Shown here piece after piece: positions 44,407 to 56,789 of a stretch of DNA of 64,000 nt (position 1 is its first letter; every line of letters starts with the position of its first letter). The notes below the pieces were generated by a model that saw nothing but the letters and a program-made list of their open reading frames with translations, did not search any database and was not told the DNA's origin. Source of the stretch: Phialocephala subalpina. Its lineage: Eukaryota > Ascomycota > Leotiomycetes > Helotiales > Mollisiaceae. The translations under genes were made by a program, and so were the position numbers. The stretch spans positions 829,117-893,116 of the forward strand of contig FJOG01000026.1 in NCBI GenBank assembly GCA_900073065.1, given 5' to 3'.

Positions 44407-46614
44407 TCAGCCCAACACAATCAGTTTCGAAGTGCTCTCCAGCTCCTCCCAATCTTTCTTATTGATCTGCGTGATTCCAACTCTCGTTGCCACAGTGCAA
44501 TGCGGTCCCTCCTTCCAGTCAATAAGCATAATATTGTATGTCGACTGATGTTTGCAGCCATCCATATGTTCGATTCCCCGGGAGACTCCCAAGCCACGTT
44601 CCCAAACCCAGTCTTGCCGACAAGTCTCACTTTCCTCGTTCTCAATTTTGGTAGACAGAAGTATGAATTCGCATTTCTTGCGATCGTGAGACTGAAGCCA
44701 TGAAGATGTCACCTGGATGAAGCCTAGATCCTTCCCCGCATGTGTTCGAATGTGAGCTAGAAGACAAGGATCGGCGCTGGGGCAGTTTTTAATGAAGTCC
44801 GAGTCCATGGCCTCGACCTCAAGTACAGCGGAGGCTGCGGTAAACCGAAGAAATCCTAGAGCTCGTTCGTCCATGACAGTAAGGGAGTGGCACTTCTCCA
44901 CAAGTTGATCTGTAAGCTCATCCCACGGCGCGGAAAAAGGGTCGGCTGTGTTCACAGCATATTGGGTAGGTTGGTGCCATTCAACGAGCCCTTTCACGTC
45001 CTCACATTTGGTATCAAATTGAACTCCACCACCCCAAGAGACCCATGACCAGGATGGAAATGGTAATCGTATCATGTCTGAATCGAGAATCGCTGCGTGA
45101 AGACCCGCTCGCAGACCACTAACACATTTTCTAGGCTTCCAAGGCAAGGCAGCATCGATATTTCCAATAGGAAGGCCCCAGGTGAAGCCATCCGGGAATT
45201 GAGGTTGAAATGCTTTCGTTACCCCGGTGAAAGCCCAGAGGGAGTCAGTTTCCAACGTGAGTCTCCTCGAGAATGCTTCGACCGCATCGACGAATTGATA
45301 GAAGCTGCATCGCTCCATCTCCGGATGAAGTTCCGGAAGGTGACACAGCGCATTGCCAACGCACATATTTTGTTCTTCCATCCCACCACCATTCGAGCAT
45401 GAATCCTCACACCAGACATCGGACTTGCATTGGAAGTACGACTGATAGTTGGTGAAGACGAGACAACGCGAAGATAGGAACACTTCTTGATACGTCCAAC
45501 CACGAGTGGACCAATTGGTGCGGAGGATCTCGGATATGGGGTCGGATTGAGTCGTTATGTATCGGATTCCACAGATGGTTTCGTCGTGTTGAATCGATCG
45601 ACGAGTATCTGGCTCGATACCTGGGATGCAAGCATTGGAGCAACAAGTATCGGCGTTCACAATTGTCAAGGTGGCGGAGTTGTATATTTGATCCATGCGA
45701 CATTTGCTCCAGCTTATCCCGCTCGTCGTCCATGAGGATACAAAGCCGGTCGACCCATAAGTAGCGCTCATCAATCTTGGCAACCAGATTGATGGCATCC
45801 CGAACCGTCGTTGGCATAGTGTTAGCTTCACAGACCGTGAGGCATCCGCAAGTCCCCTTCATTTTGTGTGTCCAAGCAATATTGCTGTCCCGATCCCCAG
45901 ACATAGCTGAGGGCAAGGTATCGCTCGTTGGTGGTTGCATCAATGATCTGGCCGTTTAAGACATCGATCAAGCGGATGTTGTCAGCCTTCCTGGATATCA
46001 GGCGAGAAGGTTTGCATTCGTCGCCATGCGATGCTATCAAAATCCACCTGGAGAGGATGCACTTGACGACCGCCGATGCGCTTGACTGCTATGAACTCAG
46101 CAGGCTCAACAGAGGCCATTCTCGTAAGCACCAACTTGTCATTCATTCAATCTTCCATCATAGAATCGTCAATGCACTGCCTAATAACGTGGACAGCCGC
46201 CTTGTTTTCAACATCCCAACCGGCCCCAGGCGCGTTGAAATAGACCTTAACTCTATCACCCTGATGTGATGCAACCACCAATGTGCAAACCTCAGATGCA
46301 AGGTCTGATGCATGATAGCTAGCGGATCGATGAGTAGCAGATATCAGTCGACATAATGCGCAGCTTGTTCGCAATTGGATATCTACTGCCTTCCCAAGAT
46401 GGTAGTGGTGTACCTTGCAATCAATGCAGACCGGTGCGAAACATTCAGCGAGGTCTACTTTGGAACAGACCTCACACAAGTTGTCGATATACTTAATATG
46501 CTCCGAGGGATCGCGAGTAGATGTCGCGACTGTGCTCAGATCCACACAGCGGGGTCGCTTCATGTGTCGATCCAAGTTCGTATGTTCAGATTCGACGGTG
46601 GCTATTCTGCTCAT
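44407..46614 (-). pseudogene. HET-domain gene with premature stop and frameshifts
   Basis: The order of a HET protein is kept on the minus strand: LCEVCSKVDLAEC and CALCRLI, then ERYLALSYVWGSGQQYC, TMPTTVRDAINLVAKIDERY with LWVDRLCI, MDQIYNSATLTIVNA, RGWTYQEVFLSSRCLVF, and a long C-terminus to 44407. Breaks: TGA at 46147-46149 with the same frame continuing (MNDKLVLTRM); a frame change near 46040; another near the four-C run at 45855-45858; another near 45690-45700. The 474-codon C-terminal frame is open. HET proteins cause incompatibility cell death. As it stands this copy can give only fragments. A single homopolymer error could explain one break, not all. Confidence 0.78.
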
Positions 46615-48003
46615 TCTGGGGGAAGAGATGGTTACTACCAGCTCCCTGTTCTGAGATTAAATATAGTTAGATTATTGTTCGATAATGCTTGGAAATTGTT
46701 GAAATGGAAGTAGAGACTCTGCAATTGCTGGCGCCACAATATATGAAATGCCAGGAAGCAGCCTCGAGCGCTACCTAAAACACACAACTTGTGTCAGGGG
46801 ATAGCTTCGTTGGTAATCCTTCATTTTCCACAGTGCTGTTGAAACTCTGGGGGCCAAACTCTGCATGCTGACAACATGTTGATTCGTTGGATTGGGTCTG
46901 AAATGTGGCGCAGTTACTGCAGCTGCACCTCTTCTCCCCTCACCGAGCAGGCACTCAAAGACATGATGGGAAGCCTCGGTGACGTGAAATGGAATCGGAG
47001 ATGTCGTGGAAATTTGCTCCAGGTGGGAGGGTAGAGTCTTGAGGTTGTCGATCGTCGCCGGAAGTGGAGGAGGAAGGAAGTGAGGATATCGAGATTGTGA
47101 AAGGCATTTTAAGCTTGTACTACACCAACACTCAGGCGTCGATAGATACACCCCAACGTGACCACCCCAAGGAAATCAAGAGATTTGAATTGCAACGAGG
47201 CAAGTACACCTGGTAGGGCTTCTTCGGATAGGGAAGGCCCTATACACGTGACTAGACAAGCAGTTTCTGGAGGTGACCTGAAAGAGAAGCGCGGCAATCA
47301 GACAACACATTTAGTTAGCTATGAGTATTGCAATCGCATTTCTCGCTTGCTACTCACTGGTTACAAATCTGTCTATAAAATCTCTGACAGTTCTCCCAGA
47401 GGCACAACTTTTTCCTCATCACCAGAACTCGACGGACATCAACCTTAGCTCGAGCAGCAACACCAAACAAGAAACCTTCAAACACCACCCAAGTCTCTCA
47501 GCACTTCTCAACGTGATAGTTCGACTGTGAAGTGCACCTGCCTCCATGCTCAAACCTGTTAAACTTCAATTTATTCACGAACAAAAACCCGCCGATTCAC
47601 AAAGCATTCGAAAATGCCTGCAATATTCTCAAACAACATTAGAATGAGGGGCCAACTTCAAATATAGAGTTACTCTCTCCCAGTGAGCGAGCTCTCGAAA
47701 TGATTGACGACCTAGGTTGAACATTGGCCGCATCCCTGAAAAAAACGTAATAGAACGGATCCACACGAGGCATCACCTCAACCATAGAAACTCGGGGAGG
47801 ACGTTCCGCAACACTGACTTTCAAACATTCCATTTGCTTCTGTGCAACCAGCAGTGAAGAGTTGCACTTGCAAGAGCGATATCTCGAGCGTAGCAGGGGA
47901 GGCAAGAAACACAGAAAGATTACACGATGAACTACCGCCCATGCATGAATAATACGTTCGAAGATATCCCCTCAACCCATCTCGTTCAACGAATACACTA
48001 CTC
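46615..48003. other. Intergenic, ~1.4 kb
   Basis: A minus-strand frame of 126 codons at 46771-47151 has coding-like composition but no family. A TATA-like CTATAAAATC lies near 47373 on the plus strand without a clear gene after it. The right part is the 3' flank of VPS41. Confidence 0.35.
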
Positions 48004-51000
48004 TTACACCTCTTTCCCCACACAAACCGGACACCCATCCCTAATCTTGTCCCTCAATAACCTCGCATGCGTAACCTTCGCCCCCACACTATGCACACTC
48101 CTCCACTGCCCATCCTCATCCAAATCCACCTCAGGTGGCGTACTCGGCCTCTCCTCATTCTCGAAACTCAACAAATGACTTAAATGGAAAACGTGTCCGC
48201 ACGCAAACCCCACCAAAGTCTCAGTCTCATGATCAGAGAATGCCTCATGACACCCAACACAATGGCCTGGTTCAGGAGGTACGTGTTTAGTTGCGTGGGT
48301 TGTGAATTCTTTGGCTACTGCACGGGCGGAGGCAACGGTGCCGTCGGTGTTAGTAGGGATATCAGAGGATTCGACGTCAACGTGATCGCCTTCTTTGTGG
48401 ACGACGTCAAATTTCACGCCTTTGCGTTGGCCTGAGCGGAGAGTGTTTTGGGCTAATGCTACTTCGCCACGGAGGACTCTTGCGACGCCGTAGCTGATAC
48501 TGTGCTGGATTTCGTATTCTTTGATCATGCGGCTGAGGCCTTCACGAAGACCTTCAATCTCGAGACCCTCGGGAATGCGACGAACGAGAGTTATGGGGTT
48601 GATTGCGGTGCCGACTTCTTCGAGGAGGCCGCGAATGAAACGAGGTTTGTCCATGGAGTAGTTGAGGAGGTCTTCCCATAGATCTGTGTCCTTTTGTTCT
48701 TTAGCAAAGGCGATGGCCTGGGATACGTCGGCGAGGCGGTCGATGATAAGGGTTAGTGCTCGTTTTGTTTGGCCAGTCTTGGAGTAGAGGTAGACGAGTT
48801 CGGGGATGTAGTCAAGCTCTTTACATTCTTGGGTTGCCTGAAGCATGTTGGTATGTGCATGCAATCCAGGGGAGCCAACGTACCTTTTCGAATGTGTAGA
48901 ATGTTGATGTCTTAAGGAATTCCATTAATAAATCTCGATCGTAGAGCGCAAAGAGATGAACTGCAAGATCTGCAAAGTCATTGACGAGTGCTTGGCTTTC
49001 TGAAATTAGTCTGTCCCGACTTTCCCCTTGATGCTCTTCAATGCCATCACCCCGCCAAAGAGATCTGACATAAAAGAACATATATAGGATCATGTCCTTC
49101 TCCTCCAGTTGACTCACCACAACCTGTGGACTGACGAGACCGTGTTGTGCCTCATTGACAAGCAGTGAAATTGCCTCGGAAGTCAGATCGCGAAGTTCCT
49201 CCGTGGATGCAGTCCGCTTCTGCTCGTTTGATACCCGAAGCATGATCAAACCAGGAATGTCATCTGCCACGGCATCGACCAAATGATAGTCTTTGATCAG
49301 AGACATCGCGGTATCCGCATCCTGCAGACGAATGTAGCATTTTAAGGCTTCTCGTGGTCGTCCACCAGCGACATGGAGCTTGCCCAAGCATTCCATGACA
49401 ATTCGCCAGTCTCGACCCACCACACCATCCTCGACACTGTCCTCGCGAACATCTCGGTATTTGAGCTGATTTTCGAGCACTACAGTGACGCTCTTGATAT
49501 CAAATAAATCGGGCGACCATTGTTCAAGCAGCTCTCGTACTCTCGGTCGATTGCGAGCGATGTAATGTCCCAAAATGACCTCGTAGATCTCCGACTTCAG
49601 GGGTGGTCGCATCTGTGTCGATGGGATATAGTTGGTGATCTCGTCGAACTTTCCAGCTCCAACAAATGTGTAGACGTATTCTTCCCATTGCGGCGGGGTT
49701 CCAAGAACTTCACCGCAGACTTTGCCAGCAGTCGTCCAGTCATCTGCCTTGATCAATTGTTGAATCCAGAGTTCACCGACACGGCGCTTCTCTTTTTCTA
49801 CGGCGGAGTTGATTAGTTTGCTAGCAGAATCAACTGTTGAGGTTGTATCATCGTAGAAATCATCACTGCTTGCTTGAGCTTGGTTAGGCGTAGCAGGACC
49901 AATCTCGGCAAGCTTCTCGGGTGAAGAAGTTATCACCTCCGGATGATTGTCGATCAGTTCCCAAGCTTCTTTGTATTTCTCTTGCTCCAGAAGCCAGGTC
50001 AAATGATCTGCAAGATCCCTCTTCGTGGCCAAGATACAATCGTATGGGCTGTGAATAAAGATCTTGATTCCTTGCGCAGAAAGATGTGGGTGAAGTGGGG
50101 CCGGAGTCCGTTGCCCAGGTCTTGTTCTGGCACTGCTCGCAACACTTCCTCCTCCCTGCTGATTCGAGTTGCCGCTTCCATTGCTGCGAGTACTTGCAGC
50201 CGAGCTCAGGAGTGCTGTGGCATTGATGGTAGAATTCCACATGCCGCTGCCCATGGCAGTTAGAGTTTCTAGCGTTCCGCGAGAACTATGGCGAGTTTCA
50301 ATCTTTCTAGGGGCAGGCAACACTCCAAGGTGATAGTCTGTAGCAGACAGTCTCTCGAATCGGCTGACGGTCAAAGTATCGGTATCAACTTCTTGAGAAG
50401 TGTTCAGATCAATGAGCCGAAGCTCAGGTGAGAGGGCATTCTGTCGCCGGCGTATGCCACCCTGAGGCTCACTGCTGCTGGTTGAAGCTATCGACGCTTT
50501 GGCCTTGTGTTTCTTTGAAGGCTTCTTCTCTTCCTCTTCCTCGTCATTTTCAGGAGTAACGTAAGCAAGTACAAGAAGCAACGTCGGGGTATATAATGAC
50601 AATCCAGAAATAATGCAATCAACACGTAAACTAGATACGTGAGCGGTAGTCACCAATGAGGATGGCCGACTTACATTTTGATGATCTCGGGGAATCCAAC
50701 TGATCGTTCCCCGACGTTCTTACCAACGCCAACGCCACCTGGATGCACATTGATGATCCAAATAGTGCCTCCCCAGCCCACTAGAAGCTTCTCAATTTTC
50801 AAATTGTTCTTTGAGGCCTGCTGTTTCAATTTCGCAGTGGCAGGCGACAAAACGCTCGATTCACGAGCCTTGTCGTCTTCGTCGGTCTCAAGACTCTTCT
50901 CGTCGATCCACTCCACGCGACCCTTCCACACAGCGGCCATCTCTTCCCAGCCAGCATCCTGTGGGCGATCAACATGACCGATCCTCTTCCAAGCAGAGTC

Positions 51001-52031
51001 GGAATCAGCACTTTCCAAGCCCAGATTTGATCGCATAATCTTGACGCCATGTTCATTGATCCAGGCAACATATCTCCCAGTGAGAGACCATTTGATCGTG
51101 CTGATGGTTCCTTCGCCAGAGTGGAGAACGGTATCCTTTCCAGCGTTACTACTTAGACCAATGGTTCCCAGCCATCCGGATGCTGTTGCTGCTGCTGTTC
51201 CCGTCGTCGTAGACGTAGAATTTGTGCCTGCTCGTCCACCTACAGTGAGAACCAAGTTTCCAGCGAGACCTCCAGAGATGTATGCCCGATCGTTCTTGTA
51301 GTCCGGGGAAAGAGCAACTGCCTGAACAGGTCTCGCAAAGTTCCGAAGCTGGACATCTTTTACGTCCACCAGCGAAGCAACGCATACATTCCCATCTATT
51401 GAGGCGGTCGCGATGTATATAGCATTCGAGGGGGTATTTGGGACGACTTGTGCATGTGGAGTTCGTGGCGACTGTTTCGAGGATGTCGAAGCTACAGTCG
51501 GTGCTCTTGGTGGCACCTTGGCTTGTGATGCGACTCGAGTGACTCCTTCATGAACGGCGGTGGGCAGAGGTGGGGGAAAAGGTGATATCGAGATGGCGGA
51601 CACGGAGGCAGTGTGGGCATGGTAGACTCGGAGTGACTGGAAGGAAGGTAGCGACAAAACATGCTGTACAATTATTAGCATATGTACAATAGTGAAATCT
51701 GAGGCAGCTTACAATGTTTCCGTTATGTGTCCCAATGATCTGCCACAAGTCAACATTTTGCTGCAGAACAGATTATACAAATCCCTACCATCTTGTCACC
51801 GGCAACCAGAAATGTACTCGTCGCATCTCCATTTCGGTACACAGGCCCCAGATGGCTGGTCAATCGTGCGTACTTGAGCTTGGGTTCATCCTCGGGCTCG
51901 TCATCGTCTTCTGCCTCACTCTCCTCACTCTCTTCCTCTTCTTCCTCGTCCACAGTCTCTCCCTCATCGCGGGTTTCCTCTGCATCTTTCGTGATTTTCG
52001 TGTCGCCTTGGTCCTCTGAGCCCTCAGCCAT
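48004..52031 (-). CDS. VPS41: Vacuolar protein sorting protein 41 (HOPS subunit)
   Basis: Five minus-strand exons: 52031-51789, 51739-51713, 51663-50675, 50630-48884 and 48837-48004, 1279 residues. An acidic N-terminus precedes a beta-propeller (LKYARLTSHLGPVY, then IIGTHNGNI, split over a 27-nt exon, and SLRVYHAHTASVSAISI). A clathrin-heavy-chain-type helical repeat follows (ADHLTWLLEQEKYKEAWELI, ILGHYIARNRPRVRELLEQW). The C-terminus is a RING-H2 (CVGCHEAF, FACGHVFHLSH, CPVC). VPS41 tethers late endosomes and vacuoles before fusion as part of HOPS with Ypt7. Low-complexity insertions around 50100-50250 and 51480-51540 are usual in fungal copies. The gene is intact. Confidence 0.93.
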
Positions 52032-52266
52032 GTCGGTGCGCCGTTCTGCTCACATCTGGTGTTGTTGTTCCGGGGTAGCTCCAGCTGCATCGTCGACGTC
52101 AACCTGGAGCTCAAGCTTGCATAGCCGAGCATGTTGATCTCGGCAGGCATCACCGCGAGTTGCTCAGGGCAGAAAAAAAAAGGTTTATTAATCACAATGG
52201 AAATCTTAACACAACGACACAACACTTCTAGACTTCTAGATTTGTCCAGGAACCTTCCTCGATATC
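52032..52266. promoter_or_regulatory. Bidirectional promoter, VPS41 / DUF155 gene
   Basis: Only 235 bp separate the two divergent start codons. A short run of A lies near 52176. Close head-to-head housekeeping pairs often share one nucleosome-free promoter. Confidence 0.5.
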
Positions 52267-53553
52267 ATGCAGAGCTTCACACGACAGCTAGCATGCCCTG
52301 CGGCACGACGATGCCTGAATAATGGCACTGCGCGTCCACAGCCTTTTCGGTACATCCACGCCACAGCTGCTGCTCAAGCACCACGAAAACGGAACTTCTT
52401 CTCGAGCAATGCGGCTCTGCAGGCAGAAGCTGCGAATCCAGATACAGTAACGGATCTGCCACCGGCGCAGAAACGAAAACCTCTACGTGCGCCAGCTGGG
52501 AAGACTTCGTTGAGGAGAGTAGCAGTCGAGGCGCAACGATCACGAGAAAGCACACAGCGACGGAAAGATGTCGTTTCAGAAAGTGAAGGGAATAATAGGG
52601 TCACGGCGATATCAGTGGCAGATCAATTCGATATGGATGCAGTGATAAGAATTCTACGGTCTCATGGCTTCTCAATTGATCCCGACGAGACGGGTTTCGA
52701 GTCCGATCAGGTCATACATACGAGAGGCGTCAACAATGGGGATATCTTCGTCTTTCCTTCTGGGACTCTGGTGGCATGGTCATTACCAGAGGATGTGGTG
52801 TCGGATTTGGCAACCAAGACTCTGCTACCCGCAGCTGTCAACCCTCACATGGACCAAATAGAGATTGAGACTCTAGACTACACAGAGGACGCCAAGAAGG
52901 AAAGCAGCAGTATTAAGGGAGATGTCATTATGTTGGGCACAAAGAAGCTTTCACACTCCGAGCAACAATTAGAGTGAGATATCCTGCGGCTGAAGGTGCC
53001 TTTCCCGGTATACTGATTTTGTTCTAGCTCTCAAGTCGACAACACATTGGCAAAGATTGCCTTTTCTTCGGGCTTGGCTAGGTCGACAAAGCTTGCAGTG
53101 CTTGAAACGATGCTTGGTAAATACTTCGAGTCTATGCGGACCATTCCGACGACACTTTCTCGAGGCTTAAAATTGCCGTTCGATCGAAGCTTCATGCTGC
53201 AGAAGACGGGCGAACTGCTGGAGCTGAGAGCACAATTGAATCACTACTCCGAACTTACCGATTCGCTGCCGGATTTATTCTGGGACAGCAAGTACGAATT
53301 GGGACTGGAGGGATACTATGATCAAGTTGGTAGAGCTCTTGATGTTGGTGTCCGAATTAAGACTTTGAACGAGAAGATGGATTATGCCCAAGAAATATCG
53401 ACCATTCTACGACAGACACTGAGCGAGAAGCACAGCATCCATCTCGAATGGATCATCATCATCCTCATCGCAGTCGAGGTATGCTTTGGAATTCGACACA
53501 TATGGAAAGACATGAAGGAGGACCACGAAAAGGAACAGAAAGAGAAGGCATGA
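52267..53553 (+). CDS. DUF155 / RMD1-family mitochondrial inner-membrane protein
   Basis: Exons 52267-52973 and 53028-53553 give 410 residues. The N-terminus is Arg/Ala-rich without acids (MQSFTRQLACPAARRC), a mitochondrial presequence. The DUF155 core includes GDIFVFPSGTLVAWSLPED, FSSGLARSTKLAVLE, LRAQLNHYSELTDSLPDLFW and YYDQVGRALDVGVRIKTLNEKM. A TM helix near the end (WIIIILIAVEVCFGI) precedes a charged tail. Relatives are yeast Rmd1/Rmd8/Mrx10 and human RMND1, which supports mitochondrial translation. With a mitochondrial presequence the closest match is Mrx10/RMND1; exact orthology is not settled here. Confidence 0.87.
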
Positions 53554-55054
53554 CGGACTTGGTTCCGCTACCACACCTCACTCGGCGTCTGGAAAATGGG
53601 CATTGATAGTGGCGTTTGTACAGAAGATTAGGATACCCCACTCCATCACGGCGATGGTACTCGATTTGAAGAGGTCAGAAGCTATCGTACAGATCCGGCC
53701 AGCTCGGACGAAGCTACAATATCAAATTGTGCTTGGCATTTCCCGCATCCGTCTCTCAAGCTTTCATCTGGTCCAAACATCCCAAGGCTGCACACCTGGC
53801 TCTCCTTTCTTGCATTAGTCCCGGTGGTCTGGTAAATTTATTATTCGCTGCTTGCTAACATGACTCGATGATAACGGAATTCCCGAATACCGAATAGACT
53901 CCCTGGAAGCTTCCGTGTTCTCGAATCCAGCTGAGCGGGAGATATGCGCTGTCACTTGTTTCGGCCTGCCGATCTCAGCTGCCGCGGAAATTCAAGGCGA
54001 GGAACATCGAGGTAAATTTGACCCCGCATGGAGATAGTCCTAGATTGCCCACTCTCCACACGGCGCTTCCCCAGATCTCCACTGCGGTTGTCGATTGACT
54101 GGGTATTCTCCAGAACGTCTCGGCGATATTTCCTAGATAGGGACACCAACTGGTCAATACCCGCGGGAGCAAGATACGACGCACGCATTTCCTTGGCGAG
54201 CATGTCGTCGTTGATTGAGACGTGCATCCTCAACAATATCCATGTGCCAAGAAGAGGCGATGCTCGTCCTGAGTTCCCTTGAGCCGGAAGACATCAGGAA
54301 GTTCCTCGGTCATTTATTTTTTTGCCTTCAAGTCCTTTTCTTGAGAATTTTATTTGATTGCTTTTAGTTCGAGCCCGGAACACTCGGCTCAGTAGAAAAG
54401 GTTGCATCTCTACGGAGGTACGCGATAGCGAGGCATCGACTATCTCGAATCGTGCACCAAGTCGTGATCTCGAGATAAAGTTAAGGTTCAAGTTAGTTCT
54501 TGAATGTTGCAGTCCAGACTCGAGTTTTAAGCCACACCTCGGCCCTGGTTCCCAACCTAATGCGGGGTGAGCCGAAATAGTCCCCTCGTTTGCCCCCTTC
54601 TTTCTACTTGCTCTCTAGCTCCCGGCTTAGTCTTGTCCATCCGCGCTTTCAAGCTCAAGCCCAGACCATCGGTACCTTAACTGGTTACAGAAGTCTGAAG
54701 CCTAGAAAATGCCATCTCATTCGTTGGTCGCATTCGTATCTTCCCGAGATGCGCGAGAAATCTTATCCAGTACCAAGATATCTTAATCATGACGATAGAT
54801 GAATTGGGACCACGGCGCACTTGGCGCTACTAGTTTGCATGGGGAAATCCTGGGGAGGTGAGATCTACAGCTTGCTCACCTGGTCCTTGATCCTCAACAC
54901 TTCCCCGCAGTTCGTACCCCAGATTAACGTTTGTTACCTGTATAAGTACCCAGGCATCCTCCAACTTTCCTTGACCAAACATCTCACGTCCTTCTCCCCC
55001 CCAAAACTTTATCCTACTCTTCTTCTCCAGCTCCTTCTTCCAATCTCGCCCATC
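53554..55054. other. Intergenic, ~1.5 kb
   Basis: No supported gene. Short frames at 53603-54570 on both strands lack domains. The right end carries the pyrimidine-rich leader of the MFS gene. Confidence 0.45.
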
Positions 55055-56703
55055 ATGACGGACTACGAGAAAGGCGGTGCTCAACACATCGAGCGCACCG
55101 CCTCCGAAGATTCCAACGATGCCCACATCGCAGAGTTCACTCCAGAGGAGCAAAAGAAGATCATCCACCGCATTGATCGCCGTCTCGTCACTACACTTGG
55201 TGTTCTCTACATGTGCTCTCTCATGGACAGAACAAACCTGGGTGCTGCCAACATTGCTGTAAGTTCGATCGTGAAACCCAATGTGGGAACATGCATGCTG
55301 ACGGTGGCATAGGGTATGGCAAAGGGTCTCAATCTGATTGGAGAGCGATACAGCCTTATTGTGCTTATCTTCTTCATTCCATACGTTCTCTTCCAACCCC
55401 CTGCAACTGTTGTCCTTCGCAAGGTATGACATTCTTCCAAGCGAAACTTACACAAAATCTAATGCATCTCAGGTCGGGCCTCGACGTTTCCTGTCGGCAA
55501 TCACTTTACTATGGGGAGGATGCATGATCGTAAGCCTAGCCTCTAAGCTAACGTCAGACGAGATAAGACCTAACATTTCTCAGGGCTTCGGATTCGTCAA
55601 GAAATGGGATCAGATGCTTGGTCTTCGTGTTATTCTTGGTGTCCTCGAGGCTGGTTTCTTCCCTGGCTGCGCGTATCTCTTGTCGACATGGTACACACGC
55701 TTCGAGCTCCAAAAACGAAATGCGGTCTTCTACCTCATCGGTTCCATGGCCTCTGCCATCGCCGGCATTATGGCATACGGCATTATGCAGATGGACGGAC
55801 TCGGCGGTCTCTCCGGTTGGCGCTGGATCTTCGTCGTACGTCCCTCCACCCTCCCATCCTCTCTTCCAATCAATTAACAACTCCCAGGTCGAGGGTCTAA
55901 TAACCTGCGTCTTCGCCATCCTCGGCTACTTTCTCATCGTCGACTTCCCCGAAAAAGCCGCCTCCTCCTGGCGTTTCCTCACCCCCCGCGAATCCGCATT
56001 CATCGTCGCCCGCATCGAAAAAGACCGCCACGACGCAATCCCTGAACCCTTCAACATAACATCCTACCTCAAAAACGCACTCGACTCCAAAGTCTGGGCT
56101 TTCGCTTCCCTCTTCGGATTAACAACTACCAATACCTACGCCATCGCTTATTTCCTGCCCGTCATCCTTCACGAGGGGATGGGATTTTCCATCGCGAAAG
56201 CACAATGTCTGGTCGCTCCTCCTTATGTAGCAGCCGCGATCGTAATGTACGGCTGCGCAGTCCTAGGCGATAAGTATCACATTCGCGGTCCGATCGTAGC
56301 TTTCAACGCCGTGCTAGGACTTATCGGCCTTCCTCTCCTGGGCTATGCACATAACAACGCCGTGAGATATTTCGGTGTCTTCTTAGCTACGATTGCAGGA
56401 AACGCAAATGTTCCAGCTGTATTGACGTATCAGGCGAATAATATTAGAGGACAGTGGAAGAGAGCTTTATGCTCGGCGACGTTGGTTGGGTTTGGTGGTA
56501 TCGGCGGCATTGTTGGGAGTACGGTTTTTAGGGATCAGGATGCGCCGAAGTATGGGCCGGGGATTATGACGGTTATGATTGCTAATGGGTTGATTCTTGT
56601 GATCACTGCGTTGTTATCGGTCAAGTTTCACCTCGCAAACAAGCGTGTAGACAGAGGAGGCAAGCCGATCGAGGGACAGGAAGGATTTCATTATACTTTG
56701 TAA
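55055..56703 (+). CDS. MFS transporter, anion:cation symporter (allantoate/nicotinate permease-like) family
   Basis: Five exons: 55055-55258, 55313-55423, 55473-55529, 55584-55835 and 55888-56703, 479 residues. Family marks: DRRLVTTLGVLYMCSLMDRT and NLGAANIAGMAKGL at TM1; VVLRKVGPRRFLSAITLLWG; LGVLEAGFFPGCAYLLSTWY; GWRWIFVVEG; FLTPRESAFIVARIEKDR. The C-terminal half has QANNIRGQWKRAL, typical of Dal5-like permeases. They import small organic anions such as allantoate, nicotinate or pantothenate with H+. Four introns in the first half match those usual in this family. Substrate unknown. Confidence 0.9.
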
Positions 56704-56789
56704 AGTAGCAGGAGGTGATGAAGAGAGATGAATGATGAGATTCATGACTTGACATGATTATCCTGTGTACGCCCGATGTCGTGATACTG

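Noticed and set aside
46771..47151. 126-codon minus-strand frame
   Set aside because: Composition is coding-like, but no family, start context or intron evidence was found; too weak to call.
54366..54380. GTTCGAGCCC as a tRNA B box
   Set aside because: No matching A box or acceptor stem upstream.
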